A program made the position numbers and the translations under genes. Below the pieces are notes generated by a model, which was not told where the DNA came from, did not search any database, and saw only the letters and a program-made list of their open reading frames with translations. From the NCBI RefSeq assembly GCF_009602435.1, contig NZ_VZDQ01000023.1, positions 248,001-312,000 on the forward strand: a DNA stretch of 64,000 nucleotides, written 5' to 3'. Shown one piece after another: positions 16,377 to 26,879 of the stretch. Source of the DNA: Sediminibacillus terrae. GTDB taxonomy: Bacteria; Bacillota; Bacilli; Bacillales; Amphibacillaceae. The first letter of the stretch is position 1; each line of letters starts with the position of its first letter.

Positions 16377-16857
16377 GTTCGTCACTCTTTTCTTAATGGG
16401 ACTCCTTACTAATTTCCCTTGCGACTTGTTTGGAAAACGTTTCGTCTGTTTATTTCATGAGTAGTGTTCTTTAGGGTATTTTAGTAACTACCTATTCTCT
16501 TCAGTAGTGCAGTGCCGGTTTTAAGAAATAACCTGCATTTTCCGCGGGCGGTGGAGAGTTTCCTCGAGTCAGCGCTCTCCAGGGTCATCTCCCCCCTATG
16601 CCTTTTCTGCCGCTGGAATCTTCGCCTTATCTATCGGCAAAATATGGTGAGCGTTCCTTCCACACTTCCGTATTGGTTTTTCCGGTACTAAAAGAGTGAA
16701 CAAGCGGGATTCAAACAGGATTTATCGGTAGCATCCCGTATAGCGAGCATTCATTTTTAAGCAATTGATTAGGGTTCGTTTTATAAAATGGGGTGAGCAG
16801 GCCAGTGTTAAGTCGAAATTAATTTCTAAATCGGAAATTATCAAGCCACAACTGACA
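16377..16857. other. Intergenic region with one palindromic repeat
   Basis: Apart from the GC-rich repeat at 16527-16640 I see no gene, terminator or clear promoter in this stretch. Frames are short and lack ribosome-binding sites. Confidence 0.5.
16527..16640 (+). repeat. GC-rich palindromic repeat copy
   Basis: Starts TGCATTTTCCGCGGGCGG and continues TTTCCTCGAG, CAGCGCTCTCC and CCGCTGGAATCTTCGCC, matching the first palindrome of the composite repeats at 3 and 57 kb with several changes. Confidence 0.65.
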
Positions 16858-16871
16858 GATAAGCGTTTTCA
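16858..16871 (+). promoter_or_regulatory. Possible cre box before glpP
   Basis: GATAAGCGTTTTCA matches 12 of 14 positions of the CcpA consensus TGWAANCGNTNWCA. It lies about 85 bases ahead of glpP. Confidence 0.4.
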
Positions 16872-16954
16872 CCAACTGTTTACATATTAACCTTTGGACA
16901 AGCATTATGATAAAATGAATAACTATTAGTAAATTAACGGGATTGGGTGATAAT

Positions 16955-17503
16955 ATGACAATACTCCAAGGGACTTTACCGGCGATCCGTGATATGAAAG
17001 ATTTTGAAAAGCTGCTTACGAGTGATTATGAATATATCATTTTCTTGGAGACAAGGCTTTCCCAGCTTGTTTCCCTGATAAAATATGCAAAAAGAGAACA
17101 AAAGAAAGTGTTTGTCCATGCTGACTTGATTCAAGGGTTGAAAACCGATGAAGCCGGGATTGAGTTCTTGATCCGGAATCTGAAACCAGATGGCATCATC
17201 ACCACCAGAGGGAATGTCATTTCCTACGCCAAAAAACAGGGGGTTCTAGCGGTTCAGCGGCTATTCGCTCTTGATTCGCATGCATTGGAGAGCAATATAA
17301 AAATCATCAACAAGGTGAAACCAGATTATATCGAGGTGCTGCCTGGTCTCATTCCGAAATTGATCGGGGAAATTTTTGAACGGACAGGCATCCCGGTCAT
17401 CGCTGGCGGGTTGATCCGCAGCCAGGAGGATGTGGAAAATGCATACCAGGGAGGAGCGAAAGCTGTCACCACTTCCCGTTCCGAACTATGGAACATTCAC
17501 TGA
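16955..17503 (+). CDS. glpP: Glycerol uptake operon antiterminator GlpP
   Basis: A 182-residue regulator of the GlpP family. In Bacillus it binds glycerol-3-phosphate and the leader RNA of glp genes to prevent early termination. The protein has a TIM-barrel-like layout: YIIFLETRLSQLVSLIKYAK, VFVHADLIQGLKTDEAG, PDGIITTRGNVISYAKKQG, QRLFALDSHALESN, KPDYIEVLPGLIPK and IPVIAGGLIRSQEDVENAYQGGAKAVTTS with the glycine-rich phosphate site. ATG start with GGGTGAT ahead; an upstream TTG is less likely. It leads the glp cluster, and a matching terminator stands before glpF2. Confidence 0.92.
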   Translation: MTILQGTLPAIRDMKDFEKLLTSDYEYIIFLETRLSQLVSLIKYAKREQKKVFVHADLIQGLKTDEAGIEFLIRNLKPDGIITTRGNVISYAKKQGVLAVQRLFALDSHALESNIKIINKVKPDYIEVLPGLIPKLIGEIFERTGIPVIAGGLIRSQEDVENAYQGGAKAVTTSRSELWNIH

Positions 17504-17563
17504 GATGGAACATCAGGCGACAACACATCCGGATAACTGACTAGTGCGCAAAAGGTTTGAAGT

Positions 17564-17602
17564 TTCCGATTTATGTTAATTAGATTAGAAAATCGGAAGG
17601 AG
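17564..17602 (+). promoter_or_regulatory. Hairpin overlapping the glpF1 ribosome-binding site
   Basis: TTCCGATTT pairs perfectly with AAATCGGAA across a 17-base loop, and the right arm runs into AAGGAG, the Shine-Dalgarno of glpF1. The structure could limit translation; no T run follows, so it is not a terminator. Confidence 0.5.
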
Positions 17603-17611
17603 TGCGTTTTC

Positions 17612-18454
17612 ATGTCGGAGTTTTTAGCTGAATTAATCGGAACCATGATTTTGATCATTCTTGGGAACGGTGTCGTCGGTGGAGTCGTTCTTAAAGGAAC
17701 GAAATCTGAAGGGGCAGGCTGGGTCGTCATTACGATTGGATGGGGGCTCGGGGTTGCAATGGGTGTTTATGCCGTCGGGAATGTGTCTGGTGCCCATATC
17801 AATCCCGCTGTTACCCTTGGTTTCGCGGCGATTGGAGAGTTTCCATGGACGAAAGTGCCAATGTACATTTCGGCTCAAGTGCTCGGTGCCATCATCGGGG
17901 CAGGTATCGTCTTTTGCAACTATTTGCCCCACTGGAAAGCGACAGATGATCCGGGAGCCAAGCTCGGAGTGTTTTCAACAGATCCAGCGATTCGCAGTCC
18001 GTTCTCCAACCTGGTAAGTGAAATAATCGGTACATTCGTCCTCGTGATGGGACTTTTGTTTATCGGTGCAAATGAATTCACCGAAGGATTGAATCCAATG
18101 ATCGTTGGATTGTTGATTGTGGCGATTGGAATGTCGTTGGGGGGTGCCACGGGTTATGCTATCAATCCTGCCCGCGACCTCGGGCCACGGATTGCACATG
18201 CCTTGCTGCCGATTCCGGGCAAGGGATCATCCGACTGGGGATATTCCTGGGTACCTCTGGCCGGTCCGGTGTTGGGCGGAATATATGGTGCGTTATTTTA
18301 CCGTGCTTTGTTTACCGGTAATTATTCGGTTTTCTTCTGGATTCTCAGTGCTGTGATGATTCTGCTGTTGATCGCTGCTGCCAGCAAAGAATTAAAAAGT
18401 GGACACTCCCAAACCGAAGAAGTGGAAGAAAAAATAATCGGTGACGATTCGTGA
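17612..18454 (+). CDS. glpF: Glycerol facilitator GlpF, copy 1
   Basis: A 280-residue aquaglyceroporin for facilitated glycerol entry. Six membrane helices with the two half-helix pore motifs GAHINPAVTLG and YAINPARDLGPR; the Asp after the second NPAR is the mark of glycerol-conducting members. The tail is hydrophilic (TEEVEEKIIGDDS). The ATG follows AAGGAGTG. It lies 108 bases after glpP with no terminator between, so the two may be cotranscribed. A near-identical paralogue follows after a regulated leader. Sequence differences are mostly conservative, so this looks like a local duplication. Confidence 0.93.
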   Translation: MSEFLAELIGTMILIILGNGVVGGVVLKGTKSEGAGWVVITIGWGLGVAMGVYAVGNVSGAHINPAVTLGFAAIGEFPWTKVPMYISAQVLGAIIGAGIVFCNYLPHWKATDDPGAKLGVFSTDPAIRSPFSNLVSEIIGTFVLVMGLLFIGANEFTEGLNPMIVGLLIVAIGMSLGGATGYAINPARDLGPRIAHALLPIPGKGSSDWGYSWVPLAGPVLGGIYGALFYRALFTGNYSVFFWILSAVMILLLIAAASKELKSGHSQTEEVEEKIIGDDS

Positions 18455-18534
18455 AAACAGCGCCGTTACAAGGACGGGGAGAAAACAAGATATGCAAGGA
18501 AACGTAAGTGCTTACAAAAAAAACATGAAATGGA

Positions 18535-18563
18535 TTGACAGCGTTTGCAGCATGGTGTAAAGT
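18535..18563 (+). promoter_or_regulatory. Promoter of glpF2-glpK with overlapping cre-like box
   Basis: TTGACA and TAAAGT are separated by 17 bases. TGACAGCGTTTGCA (18536-18549) matches 12 of 14 positions of the CcpA consensus and overlaps the -35, so glucose repression is plausible. Confidence 0.65.
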
Positions 18564-18598
18564 TAAGACAACAAGTTAACGATGTGATGGAGATTCGG

Positions 18599-18659
18599 AG
18601 ACCCACACTACAATGGCACTTCTCAGGAGAAGTGCGTCGATTGGAGTGTGGGTCTTTTT
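18599..18659 (+). promoter_or_regulatory. Leader terminator, probable GlpP antitermination target
   Basis: An outer stem AGACCCACACT / AGTGTGGGTCT encloses an inner perfect stem GCACTTCTC / GAGAAGTGC, followed by TTTTT. It sits between the promoter and glpF2. In Bacillus glp leaders such a terminator is overcome by GlpP with glycerol-3-phosphate; glpP is two genes upstream. Confidence 0.8.
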
Positions 18660-18712
18660 GTGTTCAAAAACACATCGTTTACTAGGTTAATATAGGAAAA
18701 GGGGTGCTGGAG

Positions 18713-21050
<2,338 letters not shown>

Positions 21051-21107
21051 GAAGTGGTAAGGATGCGTTTCCGAAGTGACGAAAGCCTCGGATAGCACCA
21101 ATCAATA

Positions 21108-21163
21108 CCGCGGGACCGGTTTATCGATAAGGAAGCTTTCGATCGATTGGTCCCGTGTTTTTA
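21108..21163 (+). terminator. Terminator of the glp operon
   Basis: CGCGGGACC...ATCGAT pairs with ATCGATTGGTCCCGTG in a long imperfect stem followed by TTTTT. Confidence 0.8.
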
Positions 21164-21199
21164 TAATGCTTAGTCGGATTTTCCCGACTTCTGTCGAAA

Positions 21200-21236
21200 A
21201 AATCCTTCTTACAGTAAAGGGTTTCCTTAAGGATTT
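21200..21236 (+). promoter_or_regulatory. Inverted repeat before dhaK, possible operator
   Basis: AAATCCTT and AAGGATTT form an inverted repeat 21 bases apart, with the palindrome CCTTAAGG at its right arm. It lies 60-95 bases upstream of dhaK in the promoter region and could bind an unidentified regulator. No cre-like box was seen here. Confidence 0.35.
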
Positions 21237-21294
21237 AGCGAAGGTTTATCATTAGAGTGTTAGTAGAGTGAAAATAATAAAGGAGTGAAGCAAA

Positions 21295-22290
21295 ATGAAG
21301 AAGATTATCAATAATCCGGATCAGGTAGTACTGGATATGGTGAAGGGAATAGCGGCAGCTTATCCTGACAGTCTCAAGCAACTTCCGGACACGATGGTTC
21401 TTGCAAGGAAACAGCCGGCTGGATCAGAGAAAGTTGGATTGGTAAGCGGCGGCGGAAGTGGTCATGAACCTGCCCATGCCGGATATATTGGCGAAGGAAT
21501 GCTGGATGCGGCTGTATCTGGCGAAGTCTTCACCTCTCCTACTCCTGATCAGGTTTTTGAGGCGATAAAAGCAGTCGACAATGGTGCTGGTGTTTTTTTG
21601 GTAGTCAAAAACTATACCGGAGATGTCCTGAATTTCGAAATGGCAGCGGAACTCGCCGAGGCAGAAGGAATACAGGTGGAGCATGTGGTGGTGAATGATG
21701 ATGTAGCAGTCGAGGACAGCTCGTTCACTTCCGGACGACGAGGCATTGCCGGTACCGTCTTCGTTCACAAAATTGCCGGGGCAAAAGCAGAGGCAGGTGG
21801 TTCACTGGAAGAAGTGAAAGCGGTGGCGGAAAAAACGGTGGCCAATGTGCGTTCGATGGGAATGGCGCTCAGTTCCGGAACGGTTCCTGCTGCAGGGAAG
21901 CCGGGCTTTCAATTGGCCGATGATGAAATGGAGATTGGAATCGGGATTCATGGGGAACCTGGAATAGAGAGAAAAACAATCGCATCTGCTGATGAAATTG
22001 CCGAGGAGTTGACCAACAAGGTTTTGGCTGACATCGATATCGCTGCTGAAGAAGAAGTAGCGGTCATGATCAACGGACTTGGAGCAACCCCTGAAATGGA
22101 ACTGTACATTCTCAATGGAAAAGTCCAGGAATTGCTGGCAGCAAAAAATATACGTGTCCACAAAACGTTTGTTGGTGAGTACATGACATCTTTGGAAATG
22201 GCGGGATGCTCGGTCACCCTGTTGAAACTGGATGAGGAATTGAAAGAATTGCTGGACGCCCCGTCCGAGGCCCCAGCGTTTAAAATGTAA
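21295..22290 (+). CDS. dhaK: Dihydroxyacetone kinase subunit DhaK
   Basis: A 331-residue substrate-binding subunit of the PTS-dependent dihydroxyacetone kinase. The amino-terminal SGGGSGHEPAHAGY motif is the active-site loop, and His219 in IGIHGEPG is the residue that binds dihydroxyacetone covalently as a hemiaminal. AAAGGAG stands before the ATG. It is first in a three-gene operon; DhaL transfers phosphate to the bound substrate and DhaM feeds phosphate from HPr. With glpFK this suggests glycerol is also used through dihydroxyacetone, but no glycerol dehydrogenase gene is here. Confidence 0.94.
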   Translation: MKKIINNPDQVVLDMVKGIAAAYPDSLKQLPDTMVLARKQPAGSEKVGLVSGGGSGHEPAHAGYIGEGMLDAAVSGEVFTSPTPDQVFEAIKAVDNGAGVFLVVKNYTGDVLNFEMAAELAEAEGIQVEHVVVNDDVAVEDSSFTSGRRGIAGTVFVHKIAGAKAEAGGSLEEVKAVAEKTVANVRSMGMALSSGTVPAAGKPGFQLADDEMEIGIGIHGEPGIERKTIASADEIAEELTNKVLADIDIAAEEEVAVMINGLGATPEMELYILNGKVQELLAAKNIRVHKTFVGEYMTSLEMAGCSVTLLKLDEELKELLDAPSEAPAFKM

Positions 22291-22308
22291 TAGGAAGGAG
22301 CATGCAGG

Positions 22309-22929
22309 ATGGAGTTACAACCACAAGATATAAAACAGTGGCTATTACAGGCCAATCAACTGTTTCAGGAAAACAAGGAGTATTTGACCTCGCTCGATCA
22401 GGCTATCGGCGATGGAGATCATGGTATCAACATGGCACGCGGGTTTCAAGAGGTCAAAAATAAAATAGAAGCTGCTGAATATACCAGCGTAAGCGACGTA
22501 TTGAAGGATACGGCGATGACCTTGATGTCGAAAGTCGGCGGCGCATCCGGACCATTGTTCGGTACCGCCTTCCTCAAAATGTCCACCAGCATGAAAGGGT
22601 CGGACAATGCAGACTTTCAGCATTTCGCTGAAGGAATTTCGGCAGCAGCAGAAGGGTTAAAGCAAAGAGGGAAAGCAGAGCAAGGTGAAAAAACCATGAT
22701 CGATGTCTGGCTGCCAATGGCTGAATATTTACAGACGGAGCAAGATTTTTCTGGTGATGAAATCGAATCCAAAGCAAAATCGGCCATGGAAGCCACCAAA
22801 GACATGTCTGCCAAAAAAGGAAGAGCTGCCTACTTGGGAGAGCGTTCTGTCGGTCATTTGGATCCTGGTTCGGTTTCCTCTTATTACTTATTTTCAACCC
22901 TGGCTGAGATAGTCAGAAAAGGAGTGTAG
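22309..22929 (+). CDS. dhaL: Dihydroxyacetone kinase subunit DhaL (ADP-binding)
   Basis: A 206-residue all-helical nucleotide-binding subunit. It keeps the Asp cluster that binds Mg-ADP in LDQAIGDGDHGINMARGF, SKVGGASGPLFGTAFLKM for the nucleotide lid, and GRAAYLGERSVGHLDPGS near the end. In the PTS-linked type, bound ADP is rephosphorylated by DhaM rather than exchanged. The ATG has GGAAGGAG ahead. The gap to dhaK is 18 bases and to dhaM 3 bases, consistent with coupled translation. Confidence 0.94.
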   Translation: MELQPQDIKQWLLQANQLFQENKEYLTSLDQAIGDGDHGINMARGFQEVKNKIEAAEYTSVSDVLKDTAMTLMSKVGGASGPLFGTAFLKMSTSMKGSDNADFQHFAEGISAAAEGLKQRGKAEQGEKTMIDVWLPMAEYLQTEQDFSGDEIESKAKSAMEATKDMSAKKGRAAYLGERSVGHLDPGSVSSYYLFSTLAEIVRKGV

Positions 22930-22932
22930 TCA

Positions 22933-23307
22933 ATGGACCAGACAGGCATTGTTCTGATATCCCACAGCCCCAAAATCGTCGAAGGAATCAAGGATCTCAT
23001 CCGCCAAGTGAATTCGGATGTGCCGATTGAATTGGCAGGAGGTACCGATGACGGAGATATCGGAACCAGCATCGAAAAAATCCAGGCTGCTATCGAGAAC
23101 GCGCATAGTCCTAAAGGGGTTCTGCTTATTTTTGATATTGGCAGCGCCAAGATGAACGCCGAAATGGCGGTGGAAATGTCGGAATACGATCACATAGAAA
23201 TTGCCGATGTCCCGATAGTAGAAGGTGCTTATGTAGCTGCTGTAGAATCCGGAATGGGGAAATCCGTTGTAGAAATAACCGAAACATTAAAGAAGAACTT
23301 TGGATAA
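22933..23307 (+). CDS. dhaM: Dihydroxyacetone kinase phosphotransfer subunit DhaM (EIIA-mannose-like)
   Basis: A 124-residue EIIA-man-like domain. The phosphorylated His is in VLISHSPKIVEG (His11), with GGTDDGDIGTS for the second conserved loop. It is the short form, without the fused HPr and EI-like domains of the E. coli protein, so it relies on general HPr. The end FGDKDKG-like region is simple, ending in ETLKKNFG. It closes the operon, followed after 20 bases by a terminator. Confidence 0.93.
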   Translation: MDQTGIVLISHSPKIVEGIKDLIRQVNSDVPIELAGGTDDGDIGTSIEKIQAAIENAHSPKGVLLIFDIGSAKMNAEMAVEMSEYDHIEIADVPIVEGAYVAAVESGMGKSVVEITETLKKNFG

Positions 23308-23324
23308 GTTTTCTAAAGATAAAA

Positions 23325-23367
23325 GGCTGTCCCCTGAAAAGAACATTTTCCGGGGGCAGTTTTTTCT
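23325..23367 (+). terminator. Terminator of dhaKLM
   Basis: CTGTCCCCTGAAAA pairs with TTTTCCGGGGGCAG followed by TTTTTTC. Confidence 0.9.
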
Positions 23368-23454
23368 AAGAAGATAGAAGAGGGGATGGACGGTGTCGGT
23401 TAGACGGGATATCCTTTCTCTATCTATTTCTACTAAAGAAAAAATTTTCGGTTC

Positions 23455-23565
23455 TCTGTCCATGGTGGTGATGGGATTTTCACGCCACGAATCTTTCCAT
23501 CTACTAGCGACTATCCTCAAGCGGCAAAGGAAATAAACACTCTTTATTCTTCACGGATGAATGAA
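23455..23565 (+). repeat. Truncated first copy of the 250-bp repeat
   Basis: Starts with TTCTCTGTCCATGGTGGTGA and has CTCAAGCGGCAAAGGAAATA, which resemble the leading part of the two following copies and of the 47.5 kb copy, but the GC-rich core is missing. Confidence 0.5.
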
Positions 23566-23820
23566 TCGTGGTGGTGATTCTTCTTCCATCCTCTTTTTAT
23601 CGTAAGGCATACTCCAAGAAATGGCTATTTTCTCAAGGCCGCAGAGGAAATAAACTCGCTTTCCGCGGACGAACGTCCGAGCCTCCTCGCAAAGCCCGCT
23701 GCGGGGTCTCGGTCGCCCGTTATTCCGCAGGAGTCTCGCTTATTTCCTCTGCTACGTTACTATTTCGCTCTATAGAGCAATTTCATCGCTTGCTGCCATG
23801 AAATTTTAGGCTTTAATCGT
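23566..23820 (+). repeat. 250-bp repeat, tandem copy 1
   Basis: Begins with GGTGGTGATTCTTCTTCCAT, then CTATTTTCTCAAGGCCGCAG, a GC-rich core (CGCTTTCCGCGGACGAACGT ... GCTGCGGGGTCTCGG ... CCGCAGGAGTCTCGC) and a tail CTATAGAGCAATTTCATCGC. It matches the following copy nearly base for base across the core. Core ends are shared with the other GC-rich repeats of the window. Confidence 0.8.
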
Positions 23821-23945
23821 TCAAAGTCTTTGATTCTTCATCCAATGCCCAATAAATCCCCTCGAAATGAAATCGGTCGGCAATGATTAATGGACCTCCT
23901 AGGCCTGCCTGCTTAAATGATTGCTTCTCTGTCAAATGGGATGGG

Positions 23946-24195
23946 GTGATCTGTCACTCCACCCTTTTTTTATCGAATGGCTCATTCCAAGAAACGGCTA
24001 TTTTCTCAAGGCCGCAGAGGAAATAAACTCGCTTTCCGCGGACGAACGTCCGAGCTTCCTTGCAAAGCCCGCTGCGGGGTCTCGGCGGCCCGTTTTTCCA
24101 CAGGAGTTTCGCTTATTTCCTTTGCTACGCTACTATTTCGCTCTATAGAGCAATTTCATCGCTTGCTGCCATGAAATTTTAGGCTTTAATCTTTA
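23946..24195 (+). repeat. 250-bp repeat, tandem copy 2
   Basis: Same order of segments as the preceding copy, including an identical stretch from CTATTTTCTCAAGGCCGCAG into the core and an identical tail CTATAGAGCAATTTCATCGC. Differences are isolated bases (TTCCTTGC for CTCCTCGC, CCACAGGAG for CCGCAGGAG). Confidence 0.8.
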
Positions 24196-24602
24196 AAATC
24201 TTTGATGCCAAAAGAATCTCGTTTTAAAACTTTTCTCGTATTGTTTATTCCCTCGATATACCCATTAATCACAATCATAGAGTTCTACTCAAAAAGCACT
24301 TTTTCTTTTTCCTCTATATTTCATACATCCACATGTTTATTTATAAATATCCAGTAATTCTAATAACATTGAGCGCTAATCTCTCTCTTTTTTTCCTTTG
24401 GGGTAAGTATCTTTACGGTAATAAAGAAAGAGGGAAAGAGTGTATTTTTTTGCACACTGCAGGAACACTCATCACGCCAGGGGGACGCCGACATATTCAG
24501 TAAAGAACAAAAAATTTTCGAAAAAGATGGTTTAGGTTGTGGAGATGCGGGAATAGTGCTGTAACAAGCTTTTGGGTAACAAGAATCGGGATTTTGCCAC
24601 AT

Positions 24603-24641
24603 AAAAAAAACAGACCGGAAATTCCGATCTGTTTTTACGAT
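24603..24641 (-). terminator. Terminator of the NlpC/P60 gene
   Basis: On the minus strand AAAAACAGATCGGAATTTCC is followed by its partner GGTCTGTTTTTTT, a strong hairpin with a T run directly after the stop codon. Confidence 0.85.
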
Positions 24642-24643
24642 AA

Positions 24644-25495
24644 TTACATACGTCCGTATCCAGCAAAGTGGCTGTTCCAGTATGGATTGCTGACGCTAGT
24701 GATTTCTACACCGCTAGAGCTTGCGTGAACGAACTGATTGTTCCCGGCATAGAAACCAACATGAGAAATACCGGATTTATATGTGCCTTTAAAGAAAATC
24801 AAATCGCCAGGCTGCGGACTGCTTACCTTGGTAGATTGATTGTAAAGGTTCGCAGCAGACGTACGACCGAAGCTATCACCAGCTTGCTTGCTTACATAAT
24901 AGATAAATCCGCTGCAGTCAAAACCGCTTGGAGATGCGCCGCCCCATGCATATGGAGTGCCGACATGCTTTTTCGCTTCGTTGACAAGGGCAGAACCATT
25001 GTTGCCGCTCGTTGAAACGCTGGCAGATTTAACTTTTGTTTCTTTCTCGCTAACCTTTTCACTAGAATTGGAGGATGCTTGGCTAGAGCTGGAAGATCCG
25101 CTTACCTTAAGCGTCTGACCAGTTACAATCAAATCAGAAGAAAGGTTGTTCCAGCTTTTCAGGTTGCTTACCGATACACCATGATTCTTTCCGATTGCCC
25201 ATAAAGTATCGCCGGATTTCACCTTGTACGTTTTTCCATTGGACGAAGAAGCGTGAGACTTGCTGCTGCTTTCGCCGTCGCCGGTTTCAATCACTTGGTT
25301 CGGATAGATGATGGTGCCTGATATATTATTAGTAGATTGTAAATTTTGTACAGTCGTATTATATTTTTGTGAAATGCTCCACAATGTATCCCCACTTTGC
25401 ACTTTATAGGAAGAAGCTTCCACACTTGTTGTAAAAGCTGATGCCAAAACCACAGTTGCCGCTACAGAAAATAATGTTTTGTTAGACTTTCTCAA
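24644..25495 (-). CDS. LysM-containing NlpC/P60 peptidoglycan endopeptidase (LytE/LytF/CwlS-like)
   Basis: A 283-residue secreted wall hydrolase that would cut the D-Glu-meso-DAP bond of stem peptides. Signal peptide (SNKTLFSVAATVVLASAF... cleaved near VEA), two LysM domains beginning YKVQSGDTLWSISQKY and YKVKSGDTLWAIGKNH, a Ser/Lys-rich linker, then NlpC/P60 at the end with catalytic Cys194 (FDCSGF), His245 (SHVGFY) and His257 (FVHASS). The likely start is TTG with GGGAG eight bases ahead; a GTG three codons earlier abuts the site. A WalR-type direct repeat is present upstream of the promoter, as in the wall hydrolases of the Bacillus WalRK regulon. Confidence 0.92.
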   Translation of the reverse strand: MRKSNKTLFSVAATVVLASAFTTSVEASSYKVQSGDTLWSISQKYNTTVQNLQSTNNISGTIIYPNQVIETGDGESSSKSHASSSNGKTYKVKSGDTLWAIGKNHGVSVSNLKSWNNLSSDLIVTGQTLKVSGSSSSSQASSNSSEKVSEKETKVKSASVSTSGNNGSALVNEAKKHVGTPYAWGGASPSGFDCSGFIYYVSKQAGDSFGRTSAANLYNQSTKVSSPQPGDLIFFKGTYKSGISHVGFYAGNNQFVHASSSGVEITSVSNPYWNSHFAGYGRM

Positions 25496-25623
25496 TTCTT
25501 CCACTCCCTGATAATGTTTAAGATTAATTTTTCCCTTGCTATCTGCAAAAGAAAAGATAATGAAGAGTCACAAAGCAAAGGTACGTGGTTACTATTTTTT
25601 CTCTCTTTTGGAGAACTGGATAC

Positions 25624-25672
25624 AGTATAGCATGGATTTACCAACTGAGAAGGGTTGTAATAGAACTGTAAA
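25624..25672 (-). promoter_or_regulatory. Promoter with WalR-type box for the NlpC/P60 gene
   Basis: On the minus strand a TATACT -10 (25629-25624) is visible with a weak -35. Just upstream, written on the plus strand, TGTAAT-N5-TGTAAA (25656-25672) fits the WalR consensus TGTWAH-N5-TGTWAH exactly. The box is in reverse orientation relative to the gene. The remaining spacer up to 25865 shows nothing further. Confidence 0.55.
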
Positions 25673-25865
25673 GGATTTTAATCTAGCTGTTAAATAAGGA
25701 AATGCTAGAAATGATTGCCAAATTACTGTCGTGACAGGTTTTAGTGTATATCATAGAAGCAGTCTGGCGGGTTGCTTTAATCTTTTTGTAACCTTGTTTT
25801 TCCCTTTTTTGATAGAATTGCCCAAGAAGTAAAGGCAATATCATCATAAAAACGAGGGGGAAAAT

Positions 25866-26249
25866 ATGTTTAATAGAGTTCATCATACCGCCATCATTTG
25901 TTCCGATTACCAGCAATCCAAGCATTTTTATACAGAAAAACTGGGGTTGGAAATCATTAAGGAGACATTCCAGTCTCATAGAGGCACATATAAATTGGAC
26001 TTAGCACTGAACGGGGATTATATTATTGAACTGTTCGGTTTTCCGGATGCTCCTGAAAGGCCGAATTACCCGGAAGCGTGCGGTTTACGGCATCTGGCTT
26101 TTGAAGTAGACCAGCTGGAATCGACGTTAAAGGAACTGCAGGCAAGGGGGATAGAGCCGGAAAGCATCCGGATCGATTCTTCAACTGGAAAGAAATTCAC
26201 TTTTTTTACCGACCCCGACCAGCTTCCCATTGAGCTTTATGAAAAATAA
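25866..26249 (+). CDS. VOC/glyoxalase-like family protein
   Basis: A 127-residue vicinal-oxygen-chelate fold protein. It shows the metal-binding pattern of the family: His at VHHTAII near the start, Glu in YIIELFGFP, His in LRHLAFEVDQLE and Glu in PIELYEK at the end, plus YTEKLGLEII after the first strand. Length and motifs match the YaeR/GloA2-like group. Function in the cell is unknown: glyoxalase, dioxygenase and resistance roles share the fold. GAGGGGG precedes the ATG. It stands alone. Confidence 0.85.
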   Translation: MFNRVHHTAIICSDYQQSKHFYTEKLGLEIIKETFQSHRGTYKLDLALNGDYIIELFGFPDAPERPNYPEACGLRHLAFEVDQLESTLKELQARGIEPESIRIDSSTGKKFTFFTDPDQLPIELYEK

Positions 26250-26367
26250 AGTGATTCCCCGGCTTTCCATGAGAGAAGGAGCAGGGGCTGTCCTGGATCA
26301 TGTAATATTTTCCCGGCAAGCAGAATAATATGGTTGTATATGGTTGTTCGAGGGAGAAGGATGTTCA

Positions 26368-26820
26368 GTGCGCAGAGGAATAAATCCGCTAATCATATTG
26401 GTGCTGATCCTGATTTTGATCCTTGGTATGACTGGACTGGTATATTTTTTGCCGAATCGGCAGGCAAAGGCTGTAGTGGATAGCTTCTATAGTTATGAAC
26501 AACAGGGAATGTTTGCAGAATCCTATGCTTTGTTTCATCCACTGATGAAGGAGAAATTTGAGAAGGGCGCTTACTTACAGGATCGGGCCCACGTATTCAT
26601 GAATCAGTTAGGTTCCGAAACCTTCACTTATTCGTTAGGCGATACCGACAAAATAAAGGATTGGAAAATGGAGGAAGATGTGGAACCGCTAGCTGTTGTT
26701 TATAAAATAACAGTAACTCAAAATTATAAGGGCAAGTATGGAAATTTCAGTATTGTGCAAGACGTGTTTGCTGCCAAGGATGATGGCGAATGGAGAGTGC
26801 TGTGGAACTACCAAAAGTAG
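26368..26820 (+). CDS. Membrane-anchored protein with NTF2-like domain (MecA_N-like), uncertain
   Basis: A 150-residue protein with one amino-terminal transmembrane helix (PLIILVLILILILGMTGLVYF) and an outside domain of about 110 residues. The start of that domain (AKAVVDSFYSYEQQGMFAESYALFHPLMKEKF) and its end (VQDVFAAKDDGEWRVLWNYQK) look like the NTF2-like domain that precedes transpeptidase regions in some penicillin-binding proteins. That is a weak resemblance. GTG start with AAGGATG ahead; an upstream in-frame ATG has no site. Convergent with guaD. Confidence 0.55.
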   Translation: MRRGINPLIILVLILILILGMTGLVYFLPNRQAKAVVDSFYSYEQQGMFAESYALFHPLMKEKFEKGAYLQDRAHVFMNQLGSETFTYSLGDTDKIKDWKMEEDVEPLAVVYKITVTQNYKGKYGNFSIVQDVFAAKDDGEWRVLWNYQK

Positions 26821-26832
26821 CTGAGCGGGATC

Positions 26833-26858
26833 GCCAAACAAGAAAAATCTTGTTTGGC
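26833..26858. terminator. Hairpin between convergent genes
   Basis: A perfect 10-bp stem GCCAAACAAG / CTTGTTTGGC with a six-base loop. No T run directly follows, so terminator activity is unsure. Confidence 0.5.
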
Positions 26859-26879
26859 AGGAAGGATATTTACTGACCG

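Larger units (their letters stand above)
23368..24602. other. Repeat-filled intergenic region without genes
   Basis: About 1.2 kb without a supported coding frame. It contains one truncated and two near-complete copies of a repeat of about 250 bases (see separate entries) and, at about 24413-24500, a stretch similar to 47815-47896, where it belongs to a transposase-like remnant; here an extra A breaks that frame. Confidence 0.6.

Noticed and set aside
23568-24174. Frames of 65-77 codons with similar translations
   Set aside because: Their similarity comes from the tandem DNA repeat; frames change between copies and there are no ribosome-binding sites.
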